A stretch of 10,320 nucleotides of DNA, from assembly GCA_900546315.1 (NCBI GenBank), contig URCP01000097.1, positions 1 to 10,320 of the forward strand. Direction: 5' to 3'. A program made the translations under genes and the position numbers. Each line of letters opens with the position of its first letter. The stretch's first letter is position 1. This document shows, piece by piece, positions 5,732 to 10,320 of the stretch. The notes under the pieces are model-generated. The model searched no databases, was not told where the DNA came from, and saw only the letters and a program-made list of their open reading frames with translations. Source of the DNA: an uncultured Eubacteriales bacterium. Lineage in GTDB: Bacteria; Bacillota; Clostridia; Oscillospirales; CAG-272.

Positions 5732-5752
5732 TTTCCTTTTTTGTTTTGCTGC

Positions 5753-8700
5753 TTATTTCTGCGTCAGATAGAACGCGTCGAGCTTTGCCTGTTCGTGCGG
5801 GATGCCCTTTTCCTCGAGCTTCCCGATGGCGGTCATCATTTTCTGGTAATCGATCGGGAGGATTTTCTTGAAGCTCGGGAGCCAGTTCTCGAAGTCGCCG
5901 AGGATTTCCTTCGCGAGAGGAGAGCCGGTCGCGGCGAAGTGCTTTTCGATGAGGGTCTTCAGTTCCTCTTTGTCGTGGCGTTCGGTGACTTCGCTCATCG
6001 TGACCATCTGCTTGTTGAGCTTCAGGTAGAGGTCGTGGCCGCGGTCGAGTACGTAGGCGATGCCGCCGCTCATGCCCGCCGCGAAGTTGCGTCCGGTTCT
6101 GCCGAGGACGACGGCGCGTCCGCCGGTCATGTATTCGCAGCCGTGATCGCCGCAGCCCTCAACGACAGCGACAGCGCCGGAATTTCTCACGCAGAATCTT
6201 TCGCCCGCGACGCCGTTAATGTACGCTTCGCCGCCGGTCGCGCCGTAGAGTGCGACGTTGCCGATGATGATGTTCTCGCTCGGAACGAACGCCGCGTCGG
6301 GTGACGGCTTGACGATGAGCTTGCCGCCGGAGAGACCCTTGCCGAAATAGTCGTTGGAGTCGCCGGTGAGCTCGATCGTGAGCCCCTTCGGGATGAACGC
6401 GCCGAAGGACTGTCCGCCGCCGCCCTGCGCTTTGATGACGTAGGTGTCGGGCGCGAGGGAATCGCCGAATCTCTTCGTGATCTCGGAGCCGAGGATGGTT
6501 CCGAAGGTGCGGTTGGTGCTCGAGACGCTGACGTTCATCTCGTGCGGCTTCTTTTTCTTCATGAACGGCTCGAAGCCGGGCAGGAGCGTGTTCTCGTCGA
6601 GGGTTTTCTCAAGCTCGAAGTCGAAGACGTCCTTCTTACTGAAGTGCGCGGTCTTCCCGTCTCTGTCGCCGAGGATCGACGAGAGGTCGATGGTTTCGGC
6701 GCGCTTGGTGATCCGCTTTTCGCGGGGCTTTATGAGGTCGGTGCGACCGACGAGCTCGTCGACTGTGCGGACGCCGAGCTTTGCCATTATCTCGCGGAAC
6801 TCCTCGGCGATGAAGGTCATGAAGTTCATGACGTATTCGGGCTTGCCGCAGAAACGGCATCTGAGCTCGGGGTTCTGTGTCGCGATTCCGACCGGGCAGG
6901 TGTCGAGGTTGCAGACTCTCATCATGACGCAGCCCATTGTCACCAGCGGCGCGGTCGCGAAGCCGAATTCCTCCGCGCCGAGAATGCAGGCGATAGCGAC
7001 GTCACGGCCGCTCATGAGCTTGCCGTCCGTCTCGAGCCGTACTCTCGTCCTGAGCCCGTTCTTGATGAGCGTCTGGTGAGCCTCGGCGAGACCGAGCTCC
7101 CACGGGAGACCGGCGTCGTGAATCGAGGACTGCGGAGCTGCGCCGGTGCCGCCGTCGTAGCCGGAGATCAGGATGACCTGCGCGCCTGCCTTGGCGACGC
7201 CCGCCGCGATGGTTCCGACGCCCGCCTCGGAGACGAGCTTCACGGAGATTCTCGCCGCGCGGTTCGCGTTCTTGAGGTCGAAGATCAGCTGCGCGAGATC
7301 CTCGATCGAGTAGATGTCATGGTGCGGAGGCGGGGAGATGAGCGCTACGCCGGGGGTCGAGTATCTTGTCTTCGCGATCCACGGGTAGACTTTCTTTCCG
7401 GGCAGATGACCGCCCTCGCCGGGCTTCGCGCCCTGAGCCATTTTTATCTGTATTTCCTCGGCGCTCGCGAGGTAGCCGCTCGTGACGCCGAAGCGTCCGG
7501 ACGCGACCTGCTTTATCGCGGAGTTCTTCTCTGTTCCGAATCTCGCGGGGTCTTCTCCGCCCTCACCGGAGTTGGATTTGCCGCCGAGACGGTTCATGGC
7601 GATAGCCATGCAGGTGTGCGCTTCCTCGGAGATCGAGCCGTAGCTCATCGCGCCGGTCTTGAAGCGCTTGACGATTTCGCTCGCGGGTTCGACCTCGTCG
7701 AGCGGTATTCCGCCGTCCTCCGGGAAGTTGAACTCGATGAGCCCGCGGAGGGTGTGCGGCTTTTTCTCGTCGTCGACCATCGCGGTGTATTCCTTGAATC
7801 TCGCGTAGCTGCCGGTCTGAGCGGCCTCTCTGAGGGCGATTATCGTCTGCGGGTTGTAGAGGTGGTCTTCGGCGACCATCGAGGAGCGGAGCTTGTGCGC
7901 GCCGACAGAATCGAGCGTCGTGTCGACGCCGAGCCCGAGCGGGTCGAAAGCGTGGTTGTGCCTCCACTCGACGCCCTCCTCAATTTCGGCAAGTCCGATT
8001 CCTTCGACGGGGCTGACGGTGTTCGTGAAGTATTTGTCGACGACTTCCTTGCAGATTCCGACCGCCTCGAAGATCTGCGCGGACTGGTAGGACTGAAGGG
8101 TGGATATGCCCATCTTCGACGCGATCTTGACGATGCCGTGAAGTATCGCGCTGTTGTAGTCGTTTATCGCGGTATAGACGTCCTTGTCGAGCTGTCCTGA
8201 CGAGACGAGCTCGGCGATGCACTCGTGCGCGAGATACGGATGTATCGCTCTCGCGCCGTAGCCGAGAAGCGTCGCGAAATGGTGCACGTCGCGCGGTTCA
8301 GCCGACTCGAGGATGATCGAGACGGCGGTGCGCTTCTTGGTGCGGACGAAATACTGCTCGATAGCAGACACCGCGAGCAGCGACGGGATTGCGACATGAT
8401 ACTCGTCGACTCCGCGGTCGGAGAGTATGATTATGTTCGCGCCGTCGCGGTACGCCCGGTCGCACTCGACATAGAGCCGGTCGACAGCCTTTTCGAGCGA
8501 CGTGTTCTTGTAGTAGAGGAGCGAGACAGTCTCGACCTTGAAGCCCGGCTTGTTCATCGAGCGTATCTTCATGAGGTCGACGCCGGTGAGGATCGGGTTG
8601 TGTATTTCGAGAACCCCGCAGTTGTCCGGCTTTTCGGTGAGGAGATTGCCGTCCGAGCCGACATAAACGGTGGTGTCGGTGACGATCTCTTCCCTCAGCG

Positions 8701-10261
8701 CGTCGATCGGCGGGTTCGTGACCTGCGCGAAGAGCTGCTTGAAGTAGGAGAAGAGCGGCTGGTGCTTCTCGGAGAGAACGGCGAGCGGGATATCGGTGCC
8801 CATAGACGCGGTCGGCTCGATGCCGTTCTTAGCCATCGGGAGAATCGCGCCGGAGATGTCCTCATAGGTGTAGCCGAAGACCTTGCAGAGCCTTTCGCGC
8901 TCGTCCTGCTTGTACGCCGGAACCTTGTGATTCGGCACGGGGAGGTCGGCGAGCTTCACGAGATGCCCGTCGAGCCACTCGCCGTAGGGCTGCTTCTTCG
9001 CGTAGTATTCCTTGCACTCCTCGTCCGAGATGACACGCTTCGAGACGGTGTCGACGAGCAGCATCTTGCCCGGCTGGAGACGGGACTTACATACGATCTG
9101 ATCGGCGGGGATATCGAGAACGCCGACCTCGCTCGAGAGGATGAGGCGTCTGTCCTTGGTTATATAATATCTCGACGGTCTGAGTCCGTTCCTGTCGAGC
9201 ACCGCGCCGAGCATATCGCCGTCGGTGAAGAGTATCGCGGCGGGACCGTCCCACGGCTCCATCATCGTCGCGTAGTAGTGGTAGAGGTCGCGCTTCTCGC
9301 GGGTTATATCCGGGTTGTTCTTCCACGGTTCGGGGATCATTATCATGACCGCGAGCGGCAGCGGAATTCCGTTCATGACGAGGAACTCAAGCGTGTTGTC
9401 GAGCATCGCGGAGTCGGAGCCGGACGCGGTGATGACCGGCAGGACCTTGTCCATGTCGTCCTTCATGACCTCGCTCGACATGGTCTCCTCGCGCGCGAGC
9501 ATTCTGTCGGCGTTTCCGCGGATGGTGTTGATTTCGCCGTTGTGGAGGATGAAGCGGTTCGGGTGAGCTCTCTCCCAGGACGGCATCGTGTTCGTCGAGA
9601 ATCTGGAGTGAACCATGGCGATGGCGCTCGAGTACTTCCCGTCCCTGAGGTCGAGATAGAACCGCCTGAGCTGCCCGACAAGGAACATACCCTTATACAC
9701 GATGGTTCTCGAGGACAGCGAGGCGACGTATGTGTCGTCGAACGACTGCTCGAACACCCTGCGGATGACATAGAGCTTCCGGTCGAACGCGAGCCCTTTC
9801 TCTGTTCCGTCAGGGCGTCTGACGAAGCACTGGCAGATATAGGGCATGGTGTCGAGCGCTCTCTCGCCGAGAATCGAGGAGTCGACCGGCACTTCGCGCC
9901 AAGCGATGAACTCAACGCCCTCCTTCTGGCAGATGATCTCGAACATTTTCTGAGCCTGTTTTCTCGCGAGCGTGTCCTGCGGGAAGAAGAACATACCGAC
10001 GCCGTAATCGCGCGCGCCGCCGATGTCTATTCCCATTTCCCCGGCGACCCCGGAGAAGAACTCGTGAGAGACCTGAAGCATAATTCCGACGCCGTCGCCG
10101 ACCTTGCCGGAGGCGTCCTTGCCCGCGCGGTGCTCGAGCCGCTCGACGATAGAGAGCGCGTCGTCGACGACTCCCGCGGACGGTATTCCATCTATAGATA
10201 TAACAGCGCCGATGCCGCAGGCGTCATGCTCAAACTCCGGGCTGTACAGTGTGTTTTTCAT
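5753..10261 (-). CDS. gltB: Glutamate synthase (NADPH) large subunit
   Basis: Alpha subunit of GOGAT, 1502 residues, full length for bacterial GltB. It hydrolyses glutamine at an N-terminal site and channels the ammonia to 2-oxoglutarate at an FMN site, giving two glutamates; this is the main ammonium assimilation route with glutamine synthetase. The class-II amidotransferase domain (about 15-425) should begin at C15 in HDACGIG after removal of a short propeptide; HSRFSTNT and HNGEINT are conserved. The central domain covers about 460-760. The FMN/synthase domain (about 800-1200) shows EGGEDPARFG (from 900) and GYDGGTGAAP (1034-1043). The [3Fe-4S] cysteines are C1111, C1117 and C1122 (spacing C-x5-C-x4-C). 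The C-terminal GXGXG beta-helix domain spans roughly 1270-1450. The ATG at 10261 has AAGAGG six bases upstream and leaves the propeptide at a sensible 14 residues. It precedes gltD and forms the GOGAT operon. No frameshift or missing key residue is seen. Confidence 0.98.
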   Translation of the reverse strand: MKNTLYSPEFEHDACGIGAVISIDGIPSAGVVDDALSIVERLEHRAGKDASGKVGDGVGIMLQVSHEFFSGVAGEMGIDIGGARDYGVGMFFFPQDTLARKQAQKMFEIICQKEGVEFIAWREVPVDSSILGERALDTMPYICQCFVRRPDGTEKGLAFDRKLYVIRRVFEQSFDDTYVASLSSRTIVYKGMFLVGQLRRFYLDLRDGKYSSAIAMVHSRFSTNTMPSWERAHPNRFILHNGEINTIRGNADRMLAREETMSSEVMKDDMDKVLPVITASGSDSAMLDNTLEFLVMNGIPLPLAVMIMIPEPWKNNPDITREKRDLYHYYATMMEPWDGPAAILFTDGDMLGAVLDRNGLRPSRYYITKDRRLILSSEVGVLDIPADQIVCKSRLQPGKMLLVDTVSKRVISDEECKEYYAKKQPYGEWLDGHLVKLADLPVPNHKVPAYKQDERERLCKVFGYTYEDISGAILPMAKNGIEPTASMGTDIPLAVLSEKHQPLFSYFKQLFAQVTNPPIDALREEIVTDTTVYVGSDGNLLTEKPDNCGVLEIHNPILTGVDLMKIRSMNKPGFKVETVSLLYYKNTSLEKAVDRLYVECDRAYRDGANIIILSDRGVDEYHVAIPSLLAVSAIEQYFVRTKKRTAVSIILESAEPRDVHHFATLLGYGARAIHPYLAHECIAELVSSGQLDKDVYTAINDYNSAILHGIVKIASKMGISTLQSYQSAQIFEAVGICKEVVDKYFTNTVSPVEGIGLAEIEEGVEWRHNHAFDPLGLGVDTTLDSVGAHKLRSSMVAEDHLYNPQTIIALREAAQTGSYARFKEYTAMVDDEKKPHTLRGLIEFNFPEDGGIPLDEVEPASEIVKRFKTGAMSYGSISEEAHTCMAIAMNRLGGKSNSGEGGEDPARFGTEKNSAIKQVASGRFGVTSGYLASAEEIQIKMAQGAKPGEGGHLPGKKVYPWIAKTRYSTPGVALISPPPHHDIYSIEDLAQLIFDLKNANRAARISVKLVSEAGVGTIAAGVAKAGAQVILISGYDGGTGAAPQSSIHDAGLPWELGLAEAHQTLIKNGLRTRVRLETDGKLMSGRDVAIACILGAEEFGFATAPLVTMGCVMMRVCNLDTCPVGIATQNPELRCRFCGKPEYVMNFMTFIAEEFREIMAKLGVRTVDELVGRTDLIKPREKRITKRAETIDLSSILGDRDGKTAHFSKKDVFDFELEKTLDENTLLPGFEPFMKKKKPHEMNVSVSSTNRTFGTILGSEITKRFGDSLAPDTYVIKAQGGGGQSFGAFIPKGLTIELTGDSNDYFGKGLSGGKLIVKPSPDAAFVPSENIIIGNVALYGATGGEAYINGVAGERFCVRNSGAVAVVEGCGDHGCEYMTGGRAVVLGRTGRNFAAGMSGGIAYVLDRGHDLYLKLNKQMVTMSEVTERHDKEELKTLIEKHFAATGSPLAKEILGDFENWLPSFKKILPIDYQKMMTAIGKLEEKGIPHEQAKLDAFYLTQK

Positions 10262-10320
10262 TTTTTACCTCTTGTTTATTGTTTGTTTGCCGGGGGAGGA
10301 AGGACCCTTCGGGATGGGTC
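10262..10320 (-). promoter_or_regulatory. gltB leader with ribosome binding site (cut by window edge)
   Basis: The 59 bases upstream of gltB contain the ribosome site AAGAGG (10273-10268) and an A-rich stretch free of G. At the window edge GACCC (10320-10316) and GGGTC (10307-10303) could form a 5-bp stem; the structure may continue outside the window. No promoter can be identified in this fragment. Confidence 0.5.

Noticed and set aside
6542..8200. Long plus-strand open frame (552 codons) opposite gltB, and similar ones at 4219-5391 and 606-1607
   Set aside because: They lie wholly antisense to well-identified genes (the last overrunning the end of the rhamnosidase gene by only a few bases), have biased compositions from GC-rich codons read backwards, and show no recognisable domain.
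10303..10320. Possible riboswitch or T-box element ahead of gltB
   Set aside because: Only a 5-bp stem is visible at the window edge and no recognisable riboswitch core is present in the available sequence.

Overview
The window is a bacterial chromosome segment with about 57% GC by eye. Every credible gene lies on the minus strand, so transcription runs from position 10320 towards 1. The gene set points to an anaerobic member of the Bacillota, probably a clostridial gut-type organism: a bacterial-type NADPH glutamate synthase pair, a tiny FeoB-associated Cys-rich membrane protein, a DeoR-type sugar regulator with a GH78 rhamnosidase, consensus housekeeping promoters, purine-rich ribosome binding sites, and a GGGGAAAA...TTTTCCCC-type intergenic hairpin. 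The taxonomic placement is inference; no rRNA or marker gene is present.

In order of transcription, gltB (10261-5753) and gltD (5658-4132) encode the large and small subunits of glutamate synthase (GOGAT), which makes glutamate from glutamine and 2-oxoglutarate. Both look complete, with catalytic and Fe-S cysteines in place. The 94-bp gap between them holds two hairpins. A perfect-looking 41-nt hairpin follows gltD.

A small independent unit comes next: a promoter (4030-4002), a 59-residue membrane protein with a Cys/Gly/His tail (3948-3769), and a likely intrinsic terminator (3708-3671).

The last unit is a sugar-utilisation operon: a DeoR-family regulator (3546-2746), a GH78 alpha-L-rhamnosidase starting one base after the regulator stop (2744-630), and the first 171 codons of an OPA-like major facilitator transporter (513-1, cut by the window edge). 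It is driven by a near-consensus extended -10 promoter (3605-3577). Upstream of that promoter lie three exact copies, and one degenerate copy, of the 16-bp dyad TGTGGA-N4-TCCACA, with centres 30, 41 and 30 bp apart. A further imperfect copy overlaps the -10. The simple reading is a self-regulated operon that imports a rhamnose-containing compound and cleaves it in the cytoplasm.

No mobile element, CRISPR array, tRNA, rRNA or obviously new multi-gene system is visible. The most notable unexplained structure is the palindrome array at 3646-3762. No stretch longer than 300 bases lacks a gene.
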